The notes: generated from the sequence alone by a model not told the origin. Positions 9,991 to 23,284 are shown, counted from the first letter of the stretch. The stretch: 64,000 nucleotides of DNA from Epiperipatus broadwayi (GCA_028023455.1 JAQFVV010012402.1:12570292-12634291); one strand, 5' to 3'. Made by a program: numbers and translations.

Positions 9991-10659
9991 ATATTGGAAA
10001 AATATTATCATTTACACAAACATTCATTCTGCCTTATCAGGCAACTAAGAAGAAGTCCATGGAGTTTTTTGATCTTCAATTCAGAGGTAAAAATCCAATA
10101 ACCTCGTCGTGCTGGCTAATGCGTGTTGGTGAGCAGCCCATCCATGTTTATATACTATATGAATAATCACATAGTAATAACAGCTGCAATGACAAGAACG
10201 TATGGAGTGGACATTAAGAATTTGCCTTGCTCAGTTTCTTTAAGGCCTCCAAGAGGAATCAAAGGGTTTTCTTTCAATTAATAGGATGACAAGAAATTTG
10301 TAACCTCCTGAGTGAAGACAATTTCTTGCATTAAATCAAATCTTAATGATTAATCAAAGTAAATTATAGTTTATTAGTTGATATTGTGAAATTGGTAAAT
10401 ATTTAAGTGTCTCTGTTGGGTGATATATATTAAAATTTGTCTATTTAGAAATTCATTTATAGATTCATTAAAACACCTAATTACTCACAAACATTATATT
10501 AGAAAATCTGTAGAGATTCTAACCAGTAAATAAATTCAAGTATATTTATTATCTCCTTTAAGTTTGCCACTGTTTTCTGTTTGATCACAACCCCATAAGT
10601 TAATAATTGTTGAAATCTACCGGAAAATGCTATAATACATTATAATGACAATTCTAGAG
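9991..10659. other. No gene recognised
   Basis: The part near 9990-10150 may still be LINE 5' sequence (moderate G+C, no frame). The remainder is AT-rich with no supported feature. Confidence 0.4.
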
Positions 10660-10763
10660 ATATCATTCAGGTATAGATCCAAGATATTGTCATATTTTAA
10701 AGAATATTTATAAAAATGCAACAGCAACAATTAGATTAGATAATGATACTGGGAAAGTCAACA
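10660..10763 (+). mobile_element. RTE LINE copy B, 5' piece
   Basis: This 0.1-kb stretch matches, in inverted orientation, copy A at about 7963-8050, through GATAATGATACTGGGAAAGT. The match stops at AAGTCAACA (10763) and resumes with the same bases at about 14402, showing that one LINE copy was split by an insertion. The copy is 5' truncated at about 10660. Confidence 0.8.
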
Positions 10764-13700
10764 TATTAAAGTAATTTCCTTGAAGTATTAAATTGAAAAC
10801 ATTTTTATAAAGCATGTTTATATATATTATTTGAAGTATATTTCTAATATTTAATGTAATGGGTGCTTTATAATTAACAATTTTATAATTAATGAATATA
10901 AATAAATATAAGAAGTAATTTTCTTTTGAGTGGTATGTTAAAGAATTATAATTTCTTTGTTCCTAATATGAAAGATACTTTCTATATCTTTTTTCATATC
11001 ATTAATTTGAATTATTTGAAAGTAAGACAAAAGAGTTACTAATGAATAATATTTTTACCTAATTTTTCACATTGTTAGGTTCAACTCTAAATTATCTTAA
11101 ATATCATAAGAATTAAGAGGTTATTAAATGTTTAGGTATTTAGCTTTTATTGGTACATAATTAGATATGAATGAAATTAGAGTTTTATTTTGTATATTAT
11201 TATCTTTAAAATGAATCACAAATTATGCTTCCCCCTTCCCTAATGCAATTTGAGAATGTTTGTAATTTTTATTTTTATGAGATTAGTCATATAATTTAAA
11301 TATTTAGGTTCAAGAATACAAAAATTGGATAGTTACAATAGTTGTAGGCTACATAATTGCCCAGTCACAAAATTAAGGTGTAGCTGCAGTACAAGTTATA
11401 AATGAAATTCTATGGAGAAGTCCAAAGATACTAAACCATTTTAATAGCACTTTATAGTAAAAACAATTACTGTGTGCATTGGATTTCTGACTTTCAATGC
11501 TCATATCTTAATTAAAAACAATTAGGGAACAAATAATTTTAAAAAATTTTCAGGAGAAAAAAGAAAACAGACAAAGAAAATCTTTGACCATTGATCATTT
11601 TTTATTAATCTGAGCTAGGATGAAATAGTGAAAGCCCATGCCTTATTCACTCCAATTTTATTTAAGTATAAATTTGGTCACTTAACTGCTGGAGGCATTC
11701 AATCAAGAGCACGATGTGCAGTGCTAAATATTCTAGAAATCAATGTTTGTGTGGGTGTTGGGGGAGGGAGAATCAATGGTCTGGCATTCAGTCAACTCAA
11801 ATACAATTACTAGCTTTTTAATAACAGTGATTTTAATATACATCATTAGACCTGAAATTATCTTGACTGCTATAAAACAGACTTATCTTCTGATAGATTT
11901 TCATCTCACCCAAAGCAATGTCATTCTGATTGTAATGCTTTGCATAAGTTCATCTACTAAATCAAAGACTTATGATTTGGAGATGAATAACACAGGTGAT
12001 GAATGAACACATAAAAATTTTGCAATTTTAATTTTAATAAAGAACAACTATTGATAAGCAAATATTCTATAAAAACAAAAATAAATGAATTTAGGAAAAG
12101 TTACTGATTTTAGCTTTTTCAGAATTTCAAAATATGATATACGTGTATAAACAACATCCCATTAATAGTTAAATCCCCCAGCCAGATAGTTAATTAATAA
12201 AACCTCAAAATATCTAGTCAACATACCATTGCAGTCAAATTCCTTACTACAATAGGTGTTTCAATTCAAATAAGTCTTTAGACTATTCTGGAGAAACAAA
12301 AACAGTCCCAAGCATTACACATATTGACTTGAAAACAGGAAATGTTTATCTGAAAATTTGTGATGATAGGGATTTTACCTGTAATTATATATTGAACTAT
12401 TTCCATCATCTGTTATTAATTATGAAATATTTTTAAAAGATATCAAACTTTATTTAAACTTTTAAATACATTCAACTGCTAGCAAAGTATACAGATTAAT
12501 TTATTACAACATTTTGAGTGCTGTTTTTCTCTCACCTCTTCTTCAAATGTTGCTGGCCTTACCAGTGACAGTACTAGCATGGAAATTGAACCTTCGATTT
12601 TTAGTTTTGTGAATTTAAGATAATGCTTGCTCTTACTAATTAGGCTATTCTGAAAAATCAAGTCACTAGAAATTTTATATATTTATCTATGAAGATTCTC
12701 TTGGTTTCTCCAGTTTTTTTAAGGGCAAGGTTAATGAGTAGTTTTGAAATATTATGAATTATTTACATTAGACTGATTTATAAAGTTATCTACTATAAAT
12801 GTGAATGGTTTATACAAATTTTACTTTCTGCCCGTTATTTTTCTTGTCCAATGTATTTTAGGTGCATTTGGTTTTTCTTTTTAATCATTACTTTTTGCTC
12901 TTTTAATTACGTATTTTGAAATGAGTCAGATGATTTCAGCCATATATGTTCTTCCATATTCACATGGTATTTCATAGATGCAGTTTTTGTGTTTCAATAT
13001 TTGCAGTTTGTGTTTTATAGAAGTTAGACTTTTTCATAGGGCACTTATGACTTTGGAAAGGAATCTTAATATACTGATCACAGATTTTCTTTAGTTTAGC
13101 TGCAATTACTAATATCTATGGATACGCTTTAATACCTATAATTGTTTTTCTTATGGTGTTTCTTTTAATTGGCTATTTCATAATGAGAGCTGATGGATAA
13201 GTATTTTTCATGAGAGTTTATGCTATATGATTTTTCTTTTTCCAAGTTATTGGTTTCTGAATAAGAATTTTTATTCTGATTAGAGTGTGTGAGTTTTCTG
13301 TTGATTGTAATTTTGATTTTGCTATGAGGGAATCTTGTCAAAAGAAAATTAAAAACTGTAGTGTCTGTTCTTGTTTTAATTCTATTGTGAATTTAATTAA
13401 AAGAACATAATTATTGATAGTATCCAGAATGTTTGTAGTAATGCTTTACCATATGGCCATAGAAAAGCCAGACTTTAATTGTAGATAGAATTTTATTTAT
13501 GGTTGTAGTTTCAAGTTCTTCCATGTAAATATTGCTGATCAGAGATAGCAATAAGGAATCAAAAAGCATCTTTTGATTTTGTTGGAAGAATTCTATAGTA
13601 TATAATAATAGTATGCTGTGCAGAATGTTAAGTGTAATAAACTATCAATTGGAAGAATTATTCTGGTTTGTACACTACTATTGTTATTTAATCTTTTTTT

Positions 13701-14401
13701 TACATTAGATAATCCTTCATCGCAGAGTACTTTTGTGATTAAGTTTTTCACATCAAAATTTACCAATATGTTAGTTCTTTCACTTTTCATGTTGATTAAT
13801 TCTACAATTTTCTTAGAATCTCTAACACAGAACTGTCTCTTGTATGCCAAAGGACTAAGAACATTAGAATTTTTGATATAGTGAGTTTTCAGAATTAACA
13901 ATAGATCTTAATGGAACCTGGCCTTTATTGATTTTAGATGACCACAAAGATGTGGAATTTTTGCCAAAATAAGTCAATCTAATTTTTTCTGAATCATTGA
14001 AATAGCTGTGATCAGGGATGCTTTCTGAATAATATTTACAGTTGTGATTCATAGCTAGTATGGGATTTTTAGTCTGTTGGGAGAAGCTCTTATTGTATCA
14101 TAATTACTATTATCCATTTACAAATGTTACATTGCTCTAGCTAGCAGGAAGAATGCTTATAGATTTCTCTAGTTTAAGATTTAATAGATTTTTCTCTCAA
14201 CAAAAGTGATAATAGATTTGTATTAATGGTGTCTCATTTTCCAGCGTAATTTTGCTTTCTCTTAACAAAGTCTCACTTGCAGTCTAAATAATTCTGTCTG
14301 GGAATGAATTAGAGGATTTAGTTATAAGCTTTTAGAAGCTGATTGGAAAACTCTTATGAAGTCTTTATCAGTAAATTTATTTTTTAACAAAGATTATTAA
14401 A
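10764..14401 (-). mobile_element. 3.6-kb insertion containing a Penelope-like element
   Basis: The block interrupts LINE copy B and is flanked on both sides by the same 10 bp, AAAGTCAACA (ending 10763 and again at about 14402-14411), as expected for a target-site duplication. Degraded Penelope-like coding sequence lies on the minus strand at 14052-12926. The remaining 2.1 kb (10764-12925) is AT-rich, with no frame I can support. No clear terminal repeats were found, so the block may hold the Penelope-like element plus secondary insertions. Confidence 0.65.
12926..14052 (-). pseudogene. Penelope-like reverse transcriptase with GIY-YIG remnant
   Basis: Several minus-strand frames, in order, match Penelope-like elements: KINKGQVPLRSIVNS (RT region before motif A), CVRDSKKIVELI followed by TNILVNFDVKNLITKV (motif A; the typical form has SFDV.SLFT), then SLLLSLISNIYMEELE (compare SP.IAN.YME). 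The YVDD region is lost or scrambled in KVWLFYGHMV. At the carboxyl end, CIYEIPCEYGRTYMAEII (12982-12926) resembles the GIY-YIG endonuclease block (typically GVYKIPC..CG..YIGET). The parts lie in different frames with stops, so the gene is dead. RT plus carboxy-terminal GIY-YIG is the diagnostic architecture of this class. Confidence 0.75.
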
Positions 14402-16083
14402 GTCAACATTGAGAAGGGTGTAAGACAAGGTGACTCCATATCTCCAAAACTTTTTACAGCAGTGCTGCAAGAAATATTTTGTGGATTAAAATGGGAAGCT
14501 AAAGGAGTGAAAGTAAATGGAGATTATTTAAGTCATTTAGATTTTTCAGATGATGTAGTTGTTTTTGCAACTTATGCTTCAGAGCTGCAGGAAATGTTGC
14601 AGGAGTTATCAGATGAAAGTAGGACTAAAGATAAAAGTTAAAAGACTAAAGTAATGTTTAATGGATTTTCTCAAAATATGAAAATAAAGATTGATTATGA
14701 TGAGTCAGAAGAAGTTAACAGTTACAAACACCTTGGTCAGATTATTAATACAGATGGAAACATAATGGATGAAATTAATCATAGATTTAAACTTGGTTGG
14801 AGTGCTTTTGGTAGAAATAACTTGATACTAAAAGGAAATATACCTATGTGTTTGCTCAAAATATGAAAATAAAGATTGATTATGATGAGTTAGAAGAAGT
14901 TAACAGTTACAAACACCTTGGTCAGATTATTAATACAGATGGAAACATAATGGATGAAATTAATCATAGAATTAAACTTGGTTGGATAGAAATAACTTGA
15001 TACTAAAAGGAAATATACCTATGTGTTTGCTCAAAATATGAAAATAAAGATTGATTATGATGAGTTAGAAGAAGTTAACAGTTACAAACACCTTGGTCAG
15101 ATTATTAATACAGATGGAAACATAATGGATGAAATTAATCATAGAATTAAACTTGGTTGGAGTGCTTTTGGTAGAAATAACTTGATACTAAAAGGAAATA
15201 TATCTACGTGTCTGTAAAGGAAGATTTTTAATAAATGTGTTTTACCTGTTCTTACTTATGTATCAATAATGAAAGAAAGAAACAGTGCACTGGAAAAGAC
15301 AGTACTATCAGGCTTCTGAATTTTAGGCTATTAAGATCATATATAATTTTCAATGATCATCCAATTTTGACAGGCAATGTCTTCCAAATTATTTATGAGG
15401 ACTAATAGTTTTAATTTTAACAGTATACAAGCCTAACACGAGCATCAGTTTTGAAAGAAACTTTTTAAATTCCAACCATCAATAAAGATATTAAATGTAT
15501 ATATATTTTGCTCTAAATCTTTTTTTTTTTTTTTCTGACTCTTACTTTTCTCATACGGTACTTATTAAACCTACTATTTTGAAATTATGTTGTGAGTATA
15601 TGACATTTTTAGTTATTAAAATGATTCTAAAATTTTAAATACAATTTCAATAAATATTTATGCCTTTAATATTATTGTGAGAGTAAGTTTTGATAAAAAG
15701 ATCTTCGAATTATTTTGCTTGCGAGTAACAAGCACACGGTATACCCAGCACGCAAATGACACTTTATTTTTCGAAATAGTAATCTATAAACCGAAATATA
15801 ATTTATATTACTTTAAAATTTATTGAAAATATTAATTGAAAGTGTAAAAAAAAAAGTTTTACAAACAATAATCTTTTAAAATAATACATTTTTGAACGAT
15901 ATACTGCCGTAGGAAAAAAATTAGCTTTTTTTTTTTTAAAAAAAAAAAACCACAGACTTACGTTTTGTTTTATTTACAAACCCCCCCCCCACTTTTAGAG
16001 TAAATAATTAAAAAAACAGATCGCTTTTTACAAAGTCATACTTTAAAAATACATCGATTCATGAAATGGTGAAATAGAATGTA
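14402..16083 (+). mobile_element. RTE LINE copy B, 3' piece
   Basis: This is the inverted counterpart of 5541-7970 in copy A. It begins in RT motif B (EKGVRQGDSISPKLFTAVL), carries DFSDDVVVFATY as motif C (Ser replaces the Ala of copy A), then the duplicated C-terminal unit, and ends with 0.85 kb of 3' sequence shared with copy A. That shared sequence includes a T-tract/A-tract palindrome at 15926-15949. Similarity ends at GAAATAGAATGTA. Both copies carry the same truncated C-terminal end after FNKCVLPVLTY, so the defect predates their separation. Confidence 0.85.
14654..15217 (+). repeat. Three tandem 185-bp units in LINE copy B
   Basis: Units start near 14666, 14851 and 15026. The middle one is the 175-bp short type, lacking the AGTGCTTTTGG stretch, just like the penultimate unit of copy A. 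Copy A has seven units against three here, so the array changed length after the two copies split. Confidence 0.9.
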
Positions 16084-16240
16084 AAATTATTACGTTTGAC
16101 CGTATATTTAAATAATTATGACTTCATAAATTTTTCACCCCTGTACATTATAGGCCCTGAATGTTTTAAGTACTATGTTCATAAACGTTAGCAATGAGGC
16201 ATTTAGAGGTTGCTGTTTTTACCGTGTGTAACGTGGAGAA
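16084..16240. other. Flank between LINE copy B and the CTCF-like cluster
   Basis: No frame or repeat is recognised. G+C rises from about 16140 onward. Confidence 0.4.
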
Positions 16241-16495
16241 ACAGCGCCGCGTAGTGGGCTAGAATCTTGGTAGTTTCTGATAGCAGACGACACATAAGCT
16301 AGATGTGTTTACGGCAATCAGCGCCACCTAGGTTCTTGGTAGCAGACGATGTAAGCTGCCAGCTAGCTTGTGGAAGATTCCTGTGCGTACGCATAGTGAA
16401 CAGCGCCATCTAGCGGCAGACATAAGCGTCGTCTGCTTTCGAGGCACCTACCCTGTATATTGTGTGAAAACACAGAAACAGCGCCTCTAGCGGCC
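16241..16495 (-). promoter_or_regulatory. Cluster of four CTCF-like motifs
   Basis: On the minus strand the motifs read CTAGATGGCGCTG (16401-16418, full form TGCCGCTAGATGGCGCTG), CCTAGGTGGCGCTG (16319-16333), CGCTAGAGGCGCTG (16479-16495, one base short) and a weaker CCCACTACGCGGCGCTG (16241-16258). The first two match the CTCF core CC(A/G)(C/G)(C/T)AG(A/G)(G/T)GGC(A/G)C at nearly every position. All four point the same way, 70-85 bp apart, in an island richer in G+C than the surroundings. Known role of the family: insulator and loop-anchor binding. Use here is inference. Confidence 0.5.
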
Positions 16496-17380
16496 ACATA
16501 GCTGGTCGGGTTAAAGTACCGATAAGACAAAGTATATAATATAAAAAGTTTGTAGGGGGAAAGGGGGACTACTCTAAGAAATGTAAATGGAACAAGACTA
16601 CAACTCCACTTCTGAAGTAAAATAGAAGAAATAAGCTACAAAATAATAAATTTTTTTTTAATTAATTGGGACAAAATTTCATAGAGAGATGGATTTGAAT
16701 ACTATGGAGTAAACTCAATAACCCTGTGAAAATCTCTACACTACTTTCCACCGATCTTAGATTCTTAACTTTGCCTACTGAAGGAAACACTTGAAGGACC
16801 GCTATTTGAATAAGTATTTGCCAAAATGTACTATTTGGAACGGAAAATAATCCCAGAAAATGTAAGCATTTATTTTTGTCTTCTTTATTTTAACCAATTA
16901 TCAGAACTAGTCATAACAAAAGTTATTTAGACTGAAGATAAAAAAAAAATTAAAGTATTTTAATTTTCGCGCTGTTATTAATTCAGCATTAAGCAGAAAA
17001 ATCCGTTTGCGTATAAATTAATATTTCAAGAAAATATTCTAAATCATTTTAAGAAATAATGAAGAAATTAAAATTTCACTTTAAATCATATAAAGTAATT
17101 AGTTGAAAAAAAAAAAGTACATAAAATATTTCTTATGTCATTGGGAAGAGACATCGTCTGCTTTGATATTTCCCCGGGAAGTAATCAGTCACGTATATAT
17201 ATTCTTAATAACTGCTTAATATTAAATCAATTCTATTTAACATTCGTAAATATGAAATAAAGTGCCAATAATAATAGTGAATAAAGAAATATTGATTTTT
17301 TTTTTCTTGATTATACAACATATAAGATAATAATATGTTAAGTGTTTAAAATTACCCAGGGTTTTTTTTTTATTGTGACA
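16496..17380. other. No gene recognised
   Basis: AT-rich sequence with short A-tracts; nothing supported. Confidence 0.5.
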
Positions 17381-17607
17381 AAATTCATAAATGATTTAAA
17401 AGTTTATTTCCAAAGATCGTAATAAACTGATTATAATTGTGCTGCATTTGGAAAAATATATATGTTATATATTAATTAAAACGAAAAACAAAGTAAACAA
17501 AATCCATAAATGATTTAAAAGTTTATTTTCAAAGATCGTAATAAACTAATTATAACTGTGCTACATTTGAAAAAAAAATATGTTACATATTAATTAGAAT
17601 CGCTTAG
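17381..17607. repeat. Tandem duplication, 119-bp unit
   Basis: AAAT(T/C)CATAAATGATTTAA starts at 17381 and 17500, and both copies continue through AAAGATCGTAATAAACT and TATATTAATTA with scattered differences. Confidence 0.85.
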
Positions 17608-20600
17608 AAGATCGTATTTATAATTAAATAGATGCTTCTCAGTATAACTTTAAACCTCCTAATTTGCTGATAAAGGGAAGTGAAAGAAGTATTTATTTGT
17701 TTATCGTTAGTAAATAACTTGCAACGTGATAATATTTTAAATGGTTTTAAAATCATCCAGATTATTTAAGAGTATAACAGATCTTCGCGCAGAAAAAAAA
17801 AAAAAGAACAAAAATAGATAAATCAATAGATATTAAGTAAACCTATTTTAAGTGACTTAATCTCGAAAATGTTTTGATATTGCTTCAGTATGCTTACATT
17901 AGTACACAAACTGATAAAGGATTTCTATTGCCATTGGAGAAGTGTTTGAATTTTGTCTAAAGATGTTAATATTGAACCGGATAACCAAAATTATATATAT
18001 TACTCAGGAATGTTTGCTTATCATATCCATTTTCATATTGTTTTACTTATAAGAACGAATCAAACTTCGATAAAGTCCAATGGGAGAAAATGTAATGTTT
18101 GTTAGTTTGTTAATTGCTATATATCATATTGTAATACGTTTTTTCTTTCTTTCATGTGTTATTCAGGTTATTAGGTTTTTTTTTTTTATATCTATACCAG
18201 GGTATAGAATATATTAAGTAATGATGTAGCTATGTATAAAGTTATATACATTTATTATCCATATTTATATTATTTTCCCAATGAAGGAAAAGCATAATGG
18301 TAAATATTATTTATCTGGTCCGAAAAAAAATGTTTATCTCTTTCACTGCCAAAACAGATGTTAACATTATATCGAGGAGGGGAACAAATAGATCCAAACT
18401 GGTCAAAAATATGCACATAATGATACCACTGTTCTATTATATAAAATAATTTACTAAGCATTTTCTTTTTTATTATTGCTTAATTTTGCTTATAAACGAA
18501 ATGTCCACTTTAAATACAAAATGTAGTTTAATCCTCCTTGTTTACGTGTACATGGCTTGCTATAATAAAAGATATAATTATTGTTTTGAAAATAAGTAAT
18601 GGTTATTTTACTGATATTGGTGGTCTGTTTATAAAACATTAATAGTTTCTGCAATGTGCAATGGAATATTTATGTTTCCACTTAGATTATTAGTATTGTT
18701 TTACCTTGCTATTGTATTGATCAGAATTTGTGATAGATTTTAGGATGAGTTTGGGCTACATATAAAAGCCTTAGATATAATAATAATTAATATTGTACAT
18801 GGGATGATAGAGAATTCCCCATTGTGATTAATATGAGAGGATGATATTGTTGGGGCTAATTAAGAGTTAATGCTTAGAGCATAGCTACGCCTAAAAGAGG
18901 TAGATCCCATGGTCTGAATTCTGTTTTCCAGTGGAGAGGCACTGCCCACACTTTTATACCTATGAAAAGGTATCAGAATTGGCCATATTCTTATACAACT
19001 ATTATGTTGTTTCTTGATATACAACTATCATGTTGTTTTGTAGAGCCTCCTTTATTTAGATCCCTCAAAAAGTTATATAGTTAATATTCCACCGTGTATG
19101 ATAAAGTGTAGTGTGTTTTAGATCGAATAGCAAGGATAAGATAAAGTCTGATATAGCTATAGTGTTGTCTAATGGAAATAGTGTCTTTCTGATGTTGTGT
19201 AATCTTCATCAGTTTATAAACAGACCAACCAAAACTTACTAGTGTTTGTAGAACTTCTACATAAAAGAGCAAGGTGTGTACATGGACAATGTGGATTGGT
19301 TTTCAACAAGTAGGTATTTACTGATGAATTAATAATATCAGTTAATTAATAAATGGTTAAGTTGTGGACATAGTGAATGTTTTTGGTGTCATGTGTGCAT
19401 TGAACTGAGGATGTTTGCCCCACATCAATGCAATAAAATTTTTATATAGTAAATTATAATAATTTATTACTTGTATTGGAGTGTGATAATTGCCCTTATC
19501 ATATTCTAATAACTCAAACAGCTACAATTTGATATAATAAATTGTAATTTAGAGGGTTTTTTTTTTATCTATTTAAAAGTTGCGTATATCCAAAGGATAT
19601 TAATACATTTTGTTTTAGCAATTTCAATGCTAAAATAGCTCAAATAAGTTTAACTCTCTTAGTTTACCTGATAGAATAATAAAGAAACATATCCAAAATG
19701 TTTGTCATATTAGTTGGTTATTACTTACCACATCATTAATTTCCATCCCTAATTTTGGAATGGATTTATCTTGTTTCGTGTAATGTGTCTGAAAGAGACT
19801 TGTACATAATGTAAATAAATATTGTTGTGTTAAAAATTTATTTAGTTGTCAGTATTCTTATTGCTAATCAACACACCCACACATTATATTATTGTTATTG
19901 CTATCGACCTATCCTGTGATTATAGTGAAATTGTCATCAATCAATATTGTAAAAGTCACTATATGTAGGTATATCAGAATAATTGTGTTAAGCCCTATAA
20001 TTTATGAGTATATCTAGGGCATCATAACTTAATAATTAAACATACTAACCTAAAGAATATTAGTTTAAGTGATATACTAAAAGATTAAAAACCTAATATT
20101 GGTTTGATCAGTTCATTTGAATCCACAGATCTATCATTCACTGGTCTTGGTCACCTTGTTTCTAATTAATGGAGAAAGAAAGTTGGAAAGCTATTATGTT
20201 TAGCTATTGAAAAATTACTCTTACTTATTGGAACTTAAAGTTTAGCATAGTTAGGGAATGTATAGAATTTATTTAAAATTATTGAATATGGTTTAGTAAT
20301 TCAATTCAGTATTAAGAGCTATTTTGTGTGTGTTATGCTTGGGTAGTGGTAAAATCCCTCTCACTGACCCAAGTGTATCTTGTATATCACCCTTTAAGCT
20401 ATGTGAACCCTGAGAAGGATAAATTATATCAATTTGTGATAGGATTGGAATTTATAGTAAATTTGTATCCAGTTAATTATTGTAATTAGAATGGAATTGT
20501 GTTACATTCACTGTGAGATATAAGGTCAACCAAACTTTAAAGTATCTATTACTTCTTTTGTCTGAAATGTATAGTTGGTTTTGACTTTATGGTGAATATT

Positions 20601-21347
20601 CTGGTCTTAGTAAGCTTAGAATCTGTATTTTATTTAATTGTCTTATCATTTAATTCAATGTCAAATTTAGAGTTCTGTACATCATCTTTCATCATCATCA
20701 TTCCTCTCATCTGTCATTTCAATCTTTCTTTATTCTCTTTTTCATCCTAATTCAGTATCCTAATTCACTCATCATTCATTAGCTCTTATTCCATTCTCAT
20801 CTTAATCATCCATTAACTCTTACACATCTTCATTCTCAGACTCATTTTATTTTATTATTTAATTATTACTTATTTTCATCATTCATTTAATCATTTACAT
20901 CCTCATTTACTTATTGCCTAATTTATACTTCTAATTTCATATTCATTCCATCGAGCTAATTATTATTTATTTATTAGTTTGACAATAGGAAGTTTATTTT
21001 ATAATTTTTTTGTTTGCTTGCTTGTTAAGGATTTTTAAGCTAGCTTGACCAGAAATTATTAATCCACCTTGCGATCTTTTCTAAGATTGTAGTTTCATGC
21101 GATCTTAGCTAATAAAGAAATCATCTTTAGTTTATCATTTATTTTAGATATATATTCTAGATTAGTTGTAGCTAAAAAAGTTACAGAGAAAGATATGATT
21201 TCAAAACGTGTAATTGGACTAGTTAGATTCGGGGGAAAGGCTACAGGTAAGATTATAGTGCCTAAAATTTGCGGTATGATTTATTTATGATTATAGAAAT
21301 GTGTAGGCCTGATTGTCTAATGATTAGAGGAGAAGGTTACAATATAT
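17608..21347. other. Intergenic AT-rich sequence
   Basis: No convincing exon, RNA gene or element boundary was found. Between 20690 and 20990 the plus strand is low-complexity TCAT/TTAT-rich. Short open frames here have biased composition and no recognisable motif. Confidence 0.5.
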
Positions 21348-21351
21348 ATAC

Positions 21352-23284
21352 TGTAACGGAAATGGTTTATTTGTTGGTGGATTATTTTTATTTATTATTT
21401 ATTTCATTATTTTATTTTATATTATTTTTATTTTTTATTCTATTTATTTTACAACATTTTATTCTTCTTTCATTTATTTATTTATTATCAATTTAGTTAT
21501 TGCCGAACTATCCCAGCTTGGCCTCCAACTGTAATGGATATTGTTTATTTAGTTTAGTTTTACTATGAATTTATCAATCATTAATTAACCAACGCCATTA
21601 AAATACAAGCAGAGAGCAAATACAGATACAAATTTACTTCGTATCTGTACCCTTGACCGAACCCCGAGGCAATACATACATATTATCTTGGCATTATTTT
21701 TCCCAATCAAGGACTCTCGGCTGCTGAACAAAGCAAACTATTTCCAAGAAATTTAACAAATGTCCAGCGCTTGCTATTTATATTTTTTAAAATTGGGAGA
21801 TTCTCACAAACAAGCAGCACATGAATGATTTAAAAATCAGCCTTACCCATTAATCAATAAATTACAGTCCGTCCCCCCCTTGTCGTAGCTTGGTGATAGG
21901 AGAATAAAGCAAGTACATGCAATTTAAGAATAAATATGTTTAATAACACTCACACACATATATAAAAAAATACATAATAACAATAAAAATACACACTTAT
22001 ATAAATTACATAGCAATGATAAAATAGAGTAAAACACATTGAATATTAAAGTTACGTATTTAAGCTCTCCTGAAGTTCTATTGGGCAGAGTTCTAAATCT
22101 ATCAAGATTATTCCTTCCTAATTAGATTTTATTGTCTAGTTCTTTCCTCCTTTATTTATTTACAAATATTAAAATAACATAAAAAAATGCATGCATTGGT
22201 TTGATTACCTAGGTTTTCTTTGTAGTTGTTCCCATGGGCAGTCTTTCCAAGCGCTCGTTACCGTCCAGTGGGAGATCATCCCTTTTTTTGTAGAGACGGT
22301 ACGTCCTTCACACTGTCAGCTGAATTGATTTCTCTTTGAATTTGTTACTTTCTCGTTCCAGTTCTTAATTCTTCTTGATTCTTTAAGTAGATTTTCGGTT
22401 GTTCATTTACATTCTTCTTGGTTCTTTAAGTAGATTTAAGTTGTTCAGTTACAGAAGCGGCGATCTCTCTAGCAGGTCAGGCATAGTTCTTATACATCTT
22501 GAGTCAGTGGTCAGACGGGTTGAGTACAAACCCATGTCCCCTTAACACCACTAGCCACACACTTCTTTCATTTCTTCTTTTTTTTAGCTGCTGCTTCTTC
22601 AAAATCTCTACTCGTAATGATCTCGATAAATGTAATTCTTGTCTTACTGTCCTTTCTTTTGTCTATTGTTTTCTGTAAATTTTTTAATTAATTCTTACTA
22701 ATTTCCAACGAATTCTTATCAACATACATCTTTAATTTGTGGCTGGAGTGTAGGTTTTGATTAATCGAGCTATAATTATAAAGCTTTTCCTTCATATACA
22801 TTCTTCTTTGTCTGTGGAATTCAATTAGTCCAATAGACTTTCACACCTCTAATTTGTACGGGCATATTGTTTTATATTATATATTTCATTTAATTTTTAC
22901 TTAAAGTTTATAATTCATTTTTTTCAAGTTTATGTTTACAATTTATTTTAACTTATCACAATAGTTTTTATGCGAAAAAAAAAGACGCATTTCTTTATGC
23001 ATCCCCTTCCCCTCTCCCACAATAAACTGAAATAACTTTTAAGCATTCAACTAGCTCGTTGTTTTTTAAAAGAGAGAGATGCATTTCTTTATGCAACCCC
23101 TCCCCTTCTCTTACTATTAAAAAAAATCAAAAGTAATTTCGACATTTCTGAATCTCAACTTTTTTCTTTTCTTTCTTTTTTAATTTCTAGTAGCTAACTC
23201 ATTTACCTTTATTAATTTCTAGTCGGTAACTTACCTACCTTTAGTAATAAATATATACGTGTGACGATGACTTTACACATTACA
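21352..23284 (-). repeat. 3' LTR
   Basis: Matches the right-hand LTR along its length, from ACGGAAATGG at the outer end to GATGACTTTAC at the inner end, with scattered substitutions and small indels, so the insertion is not recent. The termini differ slightly between LTRs (TGTAATGTGTAAAG here, TGTGACGACCACGTAAAG in the 5' LTR). Confidence 0.85.

Noticed and set aside
11628-12006. Two overlapping plus-strand open frames (61 and 87 residues)
   Set aside because: No recognisable motif, AT-driven composition, and they lie inside the insertion that splits LINE copy B.
19081-19272. 63-residue minus-strand frame
   Set aside because: No motif and no splice context; expected by chance in this length of sequence.
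20690-20990. TCAT/TTAT-rich tract as a possible microsatellite array
   Set aside because: Irregular low complexity without a stable period.
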